Positions 1 through 8,986 of a stretch of DNA of 64,000 bases are shown one piece after another. The DNA is from ZC4RG20 sp963702105 (GTDB lineage: Bacteria > Pseudomonadota > Gammaproteobacteria > Steroidobacterales > Rariloculaceae), in assembly GCA_963702105.1 (NCBI GenBank), contig OY969712.1:3472001-3536000 (forward strand), written 5' to 3'. The notes under the pieces are model-generated. The model was not told the DNA's origin. It made no database searches and saw only the letters and a list, made by a program, of their open reading frames with translations. Both the position numbers and the translations under genes were made by a program. Each line of letters begins with the position of its first letter. Positions within the stretch are counted from its first letter, which is position 1.

Positions 1-1
1 C

Positions 2-3000
2 ATGGCGACCAATGCCGGTGGCGGCTACAGCAGCTGGCGCGATCTGGCTGTCACGCGTTGGCGCGAGGATGCCGTTTGCGACAGCTGGGGCACGTTCATT
101 TACTTGCGGGACCGCGACACGGGGCACTATTGGTCTACTGCATATCAACCGACACTGCGCAAGGCTGATCATTACGAGGCGATCTTCATGCCGGCGCGCG
201 CTGAATACCGGCGGCGCGATCGGGCGATCGAAGCGCACACCGAGATCAGCGTTTCGCCCGAAGACGATGTCGAGATCCGCCGCGTAACGCTGACCAACCT
301 GGCGTCCGACGTTCGTCGGATAGAAGTGACGAGTTACGCGGAGGTGGTTCTGGCGCCCTCGAATGCCGATCTGGCACATCGCTCCTTCAGTAACCTGTTC
401 GTGCAGACTGAAATACTCCCCGATCACCAAGCGATCCTGTGTGCGCGGCGACGCCGCACACCCGGGGAGCAGGTGCCGTGGATGTTTCATCTGTTGGCGG
501 CGCGCGGTACCACCGCCGACGAACCGTCCTATGAAACCGACCGTGCCAGGTTCATTGGCCGGGGTCGAACGGTGGCCAACCCCGTGGTACTCGCTGGCCG
601 TGATCGATTTGGCCAGTCGGCCGGACGGCTGTCGAACACTGAGGGTCCCGTGCTCGATCCCATCGTGGCTATACGCCGCACCCTCACCTTATCACCCGAT
701 GAATCGACGACTGTGCAGATCATCTCAGGTGTCGCGGAGACCCGTGAGGCCGCAATGACTGTGCTCGAGAAATATTGTGACCGGCACTTCGTCGAGCGCG
801 CCTTCGAAATGGCATGGTTCCAAAGCCAGGAGGTTCTGCGCGTACTCAACGCAAGCGAGGCCGACGCACAGGTCTACGGCCGCCTGGCCAACTCGGTCAT
901 TTACGGTAACGCCTTGCGTCGCGCCGCGCCCAGCGTGATTGCGCGTAACCAGCTGGGTCAATCGGGGCTTTGGCGCTTCGGGATTTCTGGCGATCTGCCG
1001 ATAGTGCTCGTACGCATCAGCGATCTGAGTCGCGTCGATCTGATAAGGGAGGTTCTGCAAGCCCATGCGTATTGGCGCATGAAGGGCCTGAGCGCGGATC
1101 TGGTGATCTTGAATGAGGACTTTTCGGGCTACCGCGCCGTTCTGCATGACCAGATCATGGGCCTGATCAACGCGGGTCCCGAGGCGCCGGTAGTCGATCG
1201 GCCTGGCGGAGTCTTCGTGCGCCGCGCGAATGAGCTCTCCGAGGAGGACAGAGTCTTGTTCCAGACCGTCGCCCGCGTCGTGCTGACCGATACCGCCGAA
1301 ACTTTGCACGAGCAGGTGGAGCGCCGAGTACCGCCGGAGCGAGTGCCGGGCCGTTTGGAGTCGGTGCCAAGACCGACCGATGAGCCGGTTCGTCCGCTGT
1401 TGGCGCGCGAACGCATTTTCAGCAACGGCCTGGGGGGCTTCACGCCTGACGGGCGCGAATACGTCATCACCCTCGAGCCGGGTCAGAGCACGCCGGCGCC
1501 GTGGGTCAATGTCATCGCGAGCCCGCACATCGGCACCGTCGTCAGCGAGGGCGGCGGTGCCTATACCTGGGTGGAAAATGCGCACGAGTTTCGGTTGACA
1601 CCCTGGCACGACGACCCGCTGAGCGACAGTAGCGGCGAGGCCCTGTATATCCGCGACGAGGAAACAGGCGCGTTCTGGTCGCCGACGCCTTTACCCGCAC
1701 GCGGGCGGTCCGGGTATGTATGCCGGCACGGGTTCGGGTACAGCGTGTTCGAGCATTACGAAGCCGGCATCTTCTCGGAATTGTCCACCTACGTCGCAAT
1801 GGACGCGCCGGTGAAGTTCGCCGTGGTGAAGCTGCGGAACGACTCCAGGCGTACCCGTCGCGTGTCCCTGACCGCGTATTGGGAATTGGTGCTCGGTGAG
1901 TGGCGGCACACCAATTTGATGCACATCGTCACCGAAACGGATCCGCCCAGTGGAGCGCTGTTCGCGCGCAATGCCTACGGGCGCGAATGCGCCAATCGAG
2001 TCGTCTTTGCGCAGGTCAGCGAGCCGGAGCGCACGATGACCGGCAACCGTAAGGAGTTCATCGGCCGCAACGGCTCGCTGGGTGCCCCGGCCGCCATGCG
2101 CCGCACGCGTTTGTCCGGAAGGACAGGGGCGGCCCTGGATCCGTGCGCGGCGATTCAGACTGGGATTGAACTTGCTGCCGGGCAGGAGCGCGAGATCGTG
2201 TTCGTATTCGGCGCGGCGCGCGACAGGGACGAAGCGCGGCATTTCCTCGGCAGATTCGGCGGACCCGCCGGTGCACGGCAGGCATTGGAAGCGGTGTGGG
2301 AATACTGGAACCGTACCCTGGGCGCGGTGCATGTGGAGACGCCGGACCCGGCCTTGGACGTGCTGGCCAATGGGTGGCTGGTTTACCAGACAATCTCGTG
2401 CCGGCTGTGGGGACGCAGTGGCTATTATCAATCCGGCGGGGCCTACGGTTTCCGCGATCAATTGCAGGACACGATGGCGCTGATCCATGCGACACCATGG
2501 CTCGCCCGCGAGCAATTGATCCGTTGTGCCGGGCGCCAATTCCGCCAGGGAGACGTCCAACACTGGTGGCATCCGCCCAACGGCCAAGGCGTGCGCACGC
2601 ATTTTTCCGATGACTACCTGTGGCTGCCCTATGCGACCTGTCGTTACGTGCTGGCGACGGGCGATTCGGGCGTACTCGACGAGCCGGTCCACTTCTTGGA
2701 GGGCCGCGAGTTGAATCCGGAAGAGGAGGCTTACTACGACCAGCCGCAACGTTCGATCGAAGCGGCCAGCCTCTATGAACATTGCGCGCGTGCGATCAAG
2801 CATGGACTACGCTTCGGCGACCATGAACTGCCGCTGATGGGCTGCGGCGACTGGAACGATGGCATGAACCTCGTCGGTCGCAACGGCAAGGGCGAGAGCG
2901 TTTGGCTGGCGTGGTTTTTGTACCAGAATCTGCGGCTATTCGCAGAGCTCGCACGTAGTCGGGAAGACGAGGCCTTTGCCGAGCTTTGCACCGTGCAGGC

Positions 3001-3835
3001 TGCGCGGCTGGCCGAGAATGTAGAGGCCAACGCCTGGGACGGCGGTTGGTACCGACGGGCGTATTTCGACGATGGCACACCCCTCGGCTCATCCGGAAAC
3101 GAAGAATGCCAGATCGATTCCATCAGCCAGAGCTGGGCAGTGCTTTCGGGCGGTGGCAATCCGATGCGAGCGCGCCAGGCGATGGCGGCCGTGGACCAAC
3201 GCCTCGTGCGACGCGACGCGGGCTTGATCCAATTGCTTACACCACCCTTCGACAGGTCAGACCTCGAACCCGGCTATATCAAGGGCTATTTGCCCGGTGT
3301 GCGCGAGAACGGCGGCCAATACACGCATGCCGCGATTTGGACCACGATGGCGTTTGCGATGATCGGTGAAGCCGAACGAGCCTGGGAATTGTTCGCCATG
3401 CTCAATCCCATCAATCACGGCAGTCAGCCGGAGGCGATTGCCCGCTACAAGGTGGAGCCATACGTCATGTGCGCCGACATCTACGGGGCGCCGCCGCACA
3501 CGAGCCGGGGCGGTTGGACCTGGTACACCGGCGCGGCGGGCTGGATGTACCGGCTGACCGTGGAAACACTGCTGGGCCTGCAACTGGAAGTGGACCATCT
3601 GCGCATCGCGCCGTGTATCCCGGCCCATTGGGAGTCCTACACCCTCCACTACCGCTATCGCGAAACGGTCTACCACATCACGGTCAAGCATCTGGCCGAA
3701 CACCCGGGTGAGCCGGCACGGCTGACAATGGATGGAATCGAGCGCGCCGGCAACCTCATTCCGCTGATCGACGACCGCCAGGATCACACGGTCGAAGTGA
3801 GAATGACGCGTCCCCGTCCCTCTTGCTCGCCATGA
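2..3835 (+). CDS. ndvB: Cyclic beta-1,2-glucan synthase, C-terminal part (GH94/GT36-type), partial at window edge
   Basis: This open frame of about 1277 codons runs in from the window edge, so the Met at position 2 is probably internal. NdvB-type cyclic glucan synthases are about 2800 residues, with an N-terminal GT84 transferase that would lie upstream. What is visible is the typical C-terminal half: two beta-sandwich sugar-binding segments (roughly residues 1-330 and 465-760, the second opening near FSNGLGGFTPDGREY) and then an (alpha/alpha)6 barrel. The barrel carries RDQLQDTMAL and GDWNDGMN; Asp953 of the latter matches the general acid of GH94 phosphorylases. In the family this half sets glucan length by phosphorolysis, and the product is a periplasmic osmoregulated glucan. 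It ends convergently with the DUF481 gene. A stand-alone GH94-like enzyme cannot be fully excluded without the upstream sequence. Confidence 0.85.
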   Translation: MATNAGGGYSSWRDLAVTRWREDAVCDSWGTFIYLRDRDTGHYWSTAYQPTLRKADHYEAIFMPARAEYRRRDRAIEAHTEISVSPEDDVEIRRVTLTNLASDVRRIEVTSYAEVVLAPSNADLAHRSFSNLFVQTEILPDHQAILCARRRRTPGEQVPWMFHLLAARGTTADEPSYETDRARFIGRGRTVANPVVLAGRDRFGQSAGRLSNTEGPVLDPIVAIRRTLTLSPDESTTVQIISGVAETREAAMTVLEKYCDRHFVERAFEMAWFQSQEVLRVLNASEADAQVYGRLANSVIYGNALRRAAPSVIARNQLGQSGLWRFGISGDLPIVLVRISDLSRVDLIREVLQAHAYWRMKGLSADLVILNEDFSGYRAVLHDQIMGLINAGPEAPVVDRPGGVFVRRANELSEEDRVLFQTVARVVLTDTAETLHEQVERRVPPERVPGRLESVPRPTDEPVRPLLARERIFSNGLGGFTPDGREYVITLEPGQSTPAPWVNVIASPHIGTVVSEGGGAYTWVENAHEFRLTPWHDDPLSDSSGEALYIRDEETGAFWSPTPLPARGRSGYVCRHGFGYSVFEHYEAGIFSELSTYVAMDAPVKFAVVKLRNDSRRTRRVSLTAYWELVLGEWRHTNLMHIVTETDPPSGALFARNAYGRECANRVVFAQVSEPERTMTGNRKEFIGRNGSLGAPAAMRRTRLSGRTGAALDPCAAIQTGIELAAGQEREIVFVFGAARDRDEARHFLGRFGGPAGARQALEAVWEYWNRTLGAVHVETPDPALDVLANGWLVYQTISCRLWGRSGYYQSGGAYGFRDQLQDTMALIHATPWLAREQLIRCAGRQFRQGDVQHWWHPPNGQGVRTHFSDDYLWLPYATCRYVLATGDSGVLDEPVHFLEGRELNPEEEAYYDQPQRSIEAASLYEHCARAIKHGLRFGDHELPLMGCGDWNDGMNLVGRNGKGESVWLAWFLYQNLRLFAELARSREDEAFAELCTVQAARLAENVEANAWDGGWYRRAYFDDGTPLGSSGNEECQIDSISQSWAVLSGGGNPMRARQAMAAVDQRLVRRDAGLIQLLTPPFDRSDLEPGYIKGYLPGVRENGGQYTHAAIWTTMAFAMIGEAERAWELFAMLNPINHGSQPEAIARYKVEPYVMCADIYGAPPHTSRGGWTWYTGAAGWMYRLTVETLLGLQLEVDHLRIAPCIPAHWESYTLHYRYRETVYHITVKHLAEHPGEPARLTMDGIERAGNLIPLIDDRQDHTVEVRMTRPRPSCSP

Positions 3836-3901
3836 AGCCATGCGCCACCGGACTTCACGAGCGATTGATCGCTTTCGCGAACATCCCGGCGATCGCCGAG
3901 C

Positions 3902-3934
3902 CGTGGCTGCGCTAGCGAGTCGTGGCTGCGCTAG
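3902..3934. repeat. Two 14-bp direct repeats between convergent genes
   Basis: The unit CGTGGCTGCGCTAG occurs at 3902-3915 and again at 3921-3934. The second copy overlaps the stop codon of the minus-strand DUF481 gene. CTAGCG and CGCTAG within the pair also form a short inverted repeat (3912-3917 with 3929-3934). The pair could fold as a weak hairpin between the converging transcripts, but there is no T-tract, so a terminator role is only a guess. Confidence 0.5.
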
Positions 3935-4635
3935 AAGGAGTACTCGACCGAAATCGCCGTGAACGTGTCCGTCCGTTCGACGCCGGGCGGCACGTCGGAA
4001 TTGCTCTTTATCGTATAGGACAGCACGAGGGCGAGGTTCATGATCATTTTAACGTGCAGCGCCGAAACCGATTCCGTGTAGCGATTGTCCTGGCCGGCTT
4101 CGAGCAGCAGCTTCTGGTCAAAGGCCGAGTTGTCACTGATGCTCAGCGCATAGTCGAGACCGGCGCGCACGACGGCCTCGTTCTGGTCCGTTCCGTCGAT
4201 CAGCGTTGCCCGCTTTGCGCCGATACCGCCCTCGAGGGCGAGAGTCTGGCGGTCGTTTTCGATGAGCTTGCGCCCATAGCCCACGGCCTCGGTGAGTTGG
4301 CGCTCATAGCCAGAGAACTTGTCTTGTCGCCAGTCGACCGCGCCGAACAGATAGCTCTTCTCAGTGAGCTTGCGAAGGGCTTTATACCCGGCGGCGTAAG
4401 CCTCGGCGGTGGTCGTACCGCTCGTGCTCGCATGGATCGCCAAGGCCGTCCATTCGTGGGACCAAAGGCCGCCCGGCGTCCAGTCGAGCTTTAAGGAAGC
4501 GTTAGCGTTCGTGCTCTTCGTATTGCCGCTCGTAGCGAGATAGCCGAGCGCGGCTTGTCCGACAATCGGATCCGTTTGGGCGTGAGCCGAAGCCGACAAC
4601 CACAACGCGGCTAATACCCCGAGCCTTCGAACCAT
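3931..4635 (-). CDS. DUF481 family outer-membrane beta-barrel protein
   Basis: The chosen ATG at 4635 has a GAGGGG site just upstream and starts a clear Sec signal peptide (MVRRLGVLAALWLSASAHA, then QTDP). The open frame extends further upstream, but that part looks like non-coding shadow. The mature part of about 214 residues is rich in alternating hydrophobic strands and opens with GYLATSGNTKSTNAN, a pattern typical of the DUF481/YdiY family. It ends in ...SVEYSF, and a C-terminal Phe is the usual signal for BAM-assembled outer-membrane barrels. The family's function is unknown; a salt- or pH-linked barrel has been proposed for some members. It is convergent with the glucan synthase gene, and no partner gene is evident. 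Confidence 0.8.
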   Translation of the reverse strand: MVRRLGVLAALWLSASAHAQTDPIVGQAALGYLATSGNTKSTNANASLKLDWTPGGLWSHEWTALAIHASTSGTTTAEAYAAGYKALRKLTEKSYLFGAVDWRQDKFSGYERQLTEAVGYGRKLIENDRQTLALEGGIGAKRATLIDGTDQNEAVVRAGLDYALSISDNSAFDQKLLLEAGQDNRYTESVSALHVKMIMNLALVLSYTIKSNSDVPPGVERTDTFTAISVEYSF

Positions 4636-4877
4636 GGTTGAGCCCCTCGATCCAGACCTTGGCATTTTTCCTGCAGCTCGCATTGTCCTTCGCCCCACTA
4701 TAGGTCGCAAATGCGTAGGAACGCGTAGCGCCCGTCGACGGCAAAGCGTCGGGACGCGCGGTGATCGACGCGGCTCAAAACCTTCAACGGAAGTTGCCGC
4801 CGCTATACTGGTATCCCGAAGCCGGTCTATCCGGGGTGAGCTTGTCGCGGCGTGCCAAGAGTTGCCCGTCTCGGCGC

Positions 4878-5321
4878 TCACGAATCTACGGCGTGCAGGC
4901 GAATCGAGCACCCGTGTGACGCTCGGCTGCCATCCGGACTGACAATGGCTAGAATCCACTTATCGAAGTCATGCGCAAGCGCGAGTTGCCGTTGACTGCG
5001 CTCCTGCTCAGCGTCCTGGGCCTTCCGCCGATCGTCGACGTCGATACAGCTCCCAATGAATCCGGCGACATTCCCGGCGTCGTCGAGCAACGGCACACCG
5101 CGATCGAATATCCAGCGGTATACTCCGTCGTGGCGCTGGAGCCGGTATTCCATTTCAAAGGGCTCCCGCTCTCGAAAATGATCGAGGTACTGCCGGACGC
5201 AGCGCTCGAGGTCATCGGCGTGAACCCCCTCCGCCCAACCGTCGCCCATCTCTTGTTCGATTCTGCGTCCGGTGGACGCGAGTCTAGACAGGTCCTCGAC
5301 ACGATACGGTCCGATACCGGC
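4878..5321 (-). pseudogene. PAS-domain sensor fragment, truncated at both ends
   Basis: The frame encodes one recognisable PAS fold of the PAS_3 type: RRIEQEMGDGWAEGVHADDL, then FEMEYRLQRHDGVYRWIFDRGVP and GFIGSCIDVDDRRKAQ. Conserved PAS sequence begins before the first ATG (5249), and the frame is open only back to the TGA that ends the H+-ATPase gene (5322-5324). That TGA is in the same frame. No GTG or ATG with a ribosome site precedes the domain. The kinase or cyclase module that normally follows is absent; the protein stops about 40 residues after the PAS core. It therefore looks like the remnant of a larger sensor protein left behind the ATPase gene. A short expressed PAS protein from 5249 is possible but would lack part of the fold. 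Confidence 0.6.
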
Positions 5322-7943
5322 TCATTTAGACGACTCGTCTTTGCGAATTTCGTTCTCCGCCTCGAGCCAGTCCTGAGTCGCGCGGCCTTCTTGGCGGCCG
5401 CGCCGCTCATAGAGTTCGTAGGCGCGCCTGGCGATTTGCGGTGTCCGGTCGTGAGGCACCTTGACCAACAGCGGCGCGGTGGTCGGATCGAATACCCGAT
5501 ACGCAAACAGCTTCACCCGATCGTTCACGAGGAACCACGCGAGCGCATAGCCCCAGACGAACAGCGCCCAGCCCCAACCGAGGGGCGTCATGAACACTCC
5601 GTAGACGGCGATCAGCGTCGCCACGAGTTGGGTGCCGAATACCGCAAAGAGCAAGATCCGCGCCGGACGGATGGACCAGAACGGGCCGCGCGTGCGTGTC
5701 AGAAAGATCGTCAGATGCCCGGCCACGGACAACATCAGATACATGAGCGTTTGTATGTGCGCACGATCGAGGTGATAGACGCGCTCTCCGAGGTAAAACA
5801 GGCCAAACGCCGCCACGGGTCCGATGACACCCAAGACCGTGGCGACCCCGAGCACCATGCGCATGTTCCATGCTTCGGGCTTATCCTTGTAATGCACGTT
5901 GTCATAGGCGATGGACAGAATGGCCCCGTCGTTGAGCAACGCGAGCAGCACGATCATGACGGCTGTCAAAGGATAGAAGTTGAAAATCAGGATCGCCAGC
6001 GTCATGAACAACAGCACGCGCAGCGTCTCGGCGATGCGATAGATGGCATAGCTGTTCATGCGCTGGAAGATCTTCCGGCTTTCCTTGACCGCGTCGACGA
6101 TCACGGATAGGCCCGATGTCATGAGCACGATGGATGCGGCCGCGCGGGCAGCGTCCGTCGCCCCTGAAACGGCGATGCCGCAGTCGGACTTCTTCAGGGC
6201 CGGAGCGTCGTTGACGCCGTCGCCGGTCATGCCCACGATGTGGCCGCGTTGCTGCAGGACATCGACGATATGGAACTTGTGTTCGGGGAATACCTGGGCG
6301 AAGCCGTCGGCTTGCTCGATGGACTCCGAGAGCTGCGCGGTCTCCCTTCGGTTGGCGTCGCCGAAGCCGCCGGCGTCGAGGATATTCGTGCCGAGACCGA
6401 GCTTCGCGGCGGTTTCGCGAGCGATCGCCAGCTGATCGCCCGTTACCATTTTGACGTTTACGCCCATCTGCCTCGCGGTCGCTATGGTCGCCTTGGCTTC
6501 GTCGCGTGGCGGGTCGAACAGGGGTAGTACGCCTAAGAATTGCCATGGGCCGTCTCCCTCGGCCCGCGCTACTCCTAGCCCGCGGAACCCGCGCGCCGCG
6601 AATTCGTCGATGGCGTGCCCGACGGCGGCCTGGACCTCCCCGGCATTCGCCGACAACTCCAGAATGACCTGCGGTGCGCCCTTGGTCACCTTGAACGCTT
6701 TTCCGTCCGAGCCCTTGACGATTGCTTCGGTACGCTTGTGCACGGCGTCGAATGGCTGGAAGTGAACGAGTTGGTAGTCGTCCAAGGCCCGGGGGCCCGC
6801 GAGGCCGCCCAGCACAGCCATATCGATGGGGTCGTTGTTCCGTGCACGTGACGCCAGCGCAGCGGCGACAATGACTTGGTCGGCAGGAACGCCGTTCACG
6901 CCGAAGGGCTCGCCCAGGGTCAGGACGTTCTGCGTCAGCGTTCCGGTTTTGTCCGCGCACAGCACGTCCACGCCGGCCAATTCCTCGATGGCGGCCAGGC
7001 GGGTCACGATGGCTTCTTTCTTGGCCAACAGGCGGGCACCCACGGCCATCGTCACGGACAGCACCGTGGGCATCGCCACTGGAATCGCGGCGACCGTCAG
7101 GACCAAGGCGAACTGCAAGGTCGTGACGATGGGATCCCCGCGGAACAACGCCACGCCGAGGATCAATACGACCAGCGTCACGGCCAGGATGATGAGGTAG
7201 TCGCCGATCTTCAGCACCGCTCGCTGAAAGTGGCTGACGGTCTGCGCTTCCTGGACGAGCTGCGCCGTCTTGCCGAAGTACGTCTTCGAGCCCGTGGCGT
7301 AGACCAACGCGTCGATTTCGCCCTGGCGGACAATCGACCCCGAGAACACCGCGTCGCCGGACCCGCGCTCGGCGGGCAACGACTCTCCGGTCAGCGCGGA
7401 TTGGTCCACTTCTATGGGGTCGCCGTCGAGCAGGCGCGCATCCGCGGGGACGATGTCGCCCGAGCGCAGCCGGATCACGTCGCCAGGCACCAACTCCCGC
7501 GCCTCCTGCATGGCCCAGGCACGATCACGCTTCACCCTGGCCTTGATCGCGAGCTTCGCCTTCAACGCGGCGATCGCGTTGCCCGCCTGGTGCTCTTCCC
7601 AGAATCCGACTACGGAGTTAGCGAGAAGCAGCAGCAGAATAATGGCAAAATCCGGCCAGTGGCGGGCGACTGCCGAAAGGATCACGGCCACTTCGATCAT
7701 CCACGGGATGGGACCCCAGAAGTAGCTCAAGAATTTGAGGAACGAATTGGTCTTCCTTTCCTCAATCTCGTTCGGCCCATATTGCGTCAGCCGTTTCTTG
7801 GCCTCGGCTTGAGTGAGGCCGTCCGGCGACGACACCAGCTTCTTCTCGATTTCCGGCATGGATAGGGAGTTCAGATCGTCCTTCGCATCGGCTGCAGGGC
7901 CTGGCCTCGACGCGGGCGACTTGGACGCGGATGGCGTATTCAA
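5322..7943 (-). CDS. P3A-type plasma-membrane H+-transporting ATPase (copy 1)
   Basis: This is an 873-residue P-type ATPase. The TTG at 7943 is taken as start because AGAGGAAA sits seven bases upstream and the longer open frame would run deep into the DUF389 gene. Visible landmarks are TGESLPAE (actuator), the phosphorylation site ADKTGTLTQN with Asp331, KGAPQVIL (nucleotide binding), MVTGDQLAIA and TGDGVNDAPAL. TM6 has LLNDGAILSIAYDNV, whose Asp672 aligns with the proton-binding Asp of plant and fungal plasma-membrane H+-ATPases. There is no heavy-metal CPX motif, which argues for proton export. It lies 20 bp behind the DUF389 gene and 3' of phosphoketolase, so the three are likely cotranscribed. 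ATP or proton economy under stress is the inferred role. Confidence 0.88.
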   Translation of the reverse strand: MNTPSASKSPASRPGPAADAKDDLNSLSMPEIEKKLVSSPDGLTQAEAKKRLTQYGPNEIEERKTNSFLKFLSYFWGPIPWMIEVAVILSAVARHWPDFAIILLLLLANSVVGFWEEHQAGNAIAALKAKLAIKARVKRDRAWAMQEARELVPGDVIRLRSGDIVPADARLLDGDPIEVDQSALTGESLPAERGSGDAVFSGSIVRQGEIDALVYATGSKTYFGKTAQLVQEAQTVSHFQRAVLKIGDYLIILAVTLVVLILGVALFRGDPIVTTLQFALVLTVAAIPVAMPTVLSVTMAVGARLLAKKEAIVTRLAAIEELAGVDVLCADKTGTLTQNVLTLGEPFGVNGVPADQVIVAAALASRARNNDPIDMAVLGGLAGPRALDDYQLVHFQPFDAVHKRTEAIVKGSDGKAFKVTKGAPQVILELSANAGEVQAAVGHAIDEFAARGFRGLGVARAEGDGPWQFLGVLPLFDPPRDEAKATIATARQMGVNVKMVTGDQLAIARETAAKLGLGTNILDAGGFGDANRRETAQLSESIEQADGFAQVFPEHKFHIVDVLQQRGHIVGMTGDGVNDAPALKKSDCGIAVSGATDAARAAASIVLMTSGLSVIVDAVKESRKIFQRMNSYAIYRIAETLRVLLFMTLAILIFNFYPLTAVMIVLLALLNDGAILSIAYDNVHYKDKPEAWNMRMVLGVATVLGVIGPVAAFGLFYLGERVYHLDRAHIQTLMYLMLSVAGHLTIFLTRTRGPFWSIRPARILLFAVFGTQLVATLIAVYGVFMTPLGWGWALFVWGYALAWFLVNDRVKLFAYRVFDPTTAPLLVKVPHDRTPQIARRAYELYERRGRQEGRATQDWLEAENEIRKDESSK

Positions 7944-7963
7944 GGTATTTCCTCTGACTCTCT

Positions 7964-8980
7964 TCAGCCTTTTCGCAACAGCACGATCAGCCCAAGCAAC
8001 CCCGCCAACAGTGCCACCCACAGGCCGATCGCGATGTGCGTGGCTCTTACGGCGCGATCTTTCTCCCACCAACTCGCCGGGCGAATGCCCTGCACCAGAA
8101 ACGTCGTCACTGCAGCCAGATTCACGCAGATCAGGTTCACCAGAAACAGCGACAATGCGCCCGCTGCAAGCGCGGGATGGCCGCCGCCCAGCAGGAGTCC
8201 GCCCGCCGCGAGCGCCGGCAATAGCGCCAACGCGACCATCACGCCGATCAAGGTCGCCGACACGCCCGTCGTGAACGCCAGCGCGCCCGCACAGCCCGAC
8301 GCCAAGGCCAGTGTGACGTCGCCGAGCCGCACCCGAGTGCGCGATGCCACCTCGGGCAGCGCCGGGTCCACATGCACCAGCGCACCGATGACCACCGACA
8401 GCACCATCGCCGTCGCAATGCCGGCCAGAGCCGTCAAGAGCGCCCGCCGCAGCAGTGACACGTCTCCCAGCGTCGTGCCGAGCGCCATCGCCATGTTCGG
8501 ACCGAGCAACGGCGCGATCACCATGGCGCCGACGATGATCACCACGCTGTTGTATTGCAGACCGATGGTCGCCACGACGGTAGACAACACCGCCATCGCC
8601 AGGTAGACCCTCGAGCACCGCGCGGCATCTTTAATGTCCTCGTAAAGCTCCTCCCGGCCGATCCGCTCGGGGGATTTTTCATCGGGCTGCGGCTGCCCAG
8701 ACGGCGCCGCCGGCTTCGGCTCCGGGCCCGGCTCGGCCCGCGGCAAGGTCGCTTCGACCGGTAGAATCACAGCCCGATTCCCCTCCCCTCCGGCATACAC
8801 CTTCTGCAATGCATCCAGCACCGTCTCGCTCTGTTCCGCATCCAACAAGATCCTCACCAGCACGACCCCATCCGGCAAGCGGATCTGTCGGTGTTCGAGC
8901 ACCTTGTGCTCTGCGAGAAGGCCGCGGACGTCTTCGCCGTCCTTCTCCTTCAACACCATCTCGATCAAGCGCAGCGCCAT
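7964..8980 (-). CDS. DUF389 / TIGR00341 family membrane protein
   Basis: The 338-residue protein has a soluble N-terminal part (about 1-125, starting MALRLIEMVLKEKDG and ending in a Pro-rich linker PEPKPAAPSG) followed by six or so hydrophobic segments. The DUF389 hallmark VVIIVGAMVIAPLLGPNMA is at about residue 150, and a second conserved block SATLIGVMVALALLPALAAGG follows. The family is widespread and of unknown function. Here it is sandwiched with a 6-bp gap to phosphoketolase upstream and 20 bp to the H+-ATPase downstream, which suggests a role tied to membrane energetics. The second phosphoketolase/ATPase module lacks it. Confidence 0.85.
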   Translation of the reverse strand: MALRLIEMVLKEKDGEDVRGLLAEHKVLEHRQIRLPDGVVLVRILLDAEQSETVLDALQKVYAGGEGNRAVILPVEATLPRAEPGPEPKPAAPSGQPQPDEKSPERIGREELYEDIKDAARCSRVYLAMAVLSTVVATIGLQYNSVVIIVGAMVIAPLLGPNMAMALGTTLGDVSLLRRALLTALAGIATAMVLSVVIGALVHVDPALPEVASRTRVRLGDVTLALASGCAGALAFTTGVSATLIGVMVALALLPALAAGGLLLGGGHPALAAGALSLFLVNLICVNLAAVTTFLVQGIRPASWWEKDRAVRATHIAIGLWVALLAGLLGLIVLLRKG

Positions 8981-8986
8981 CCCGCC

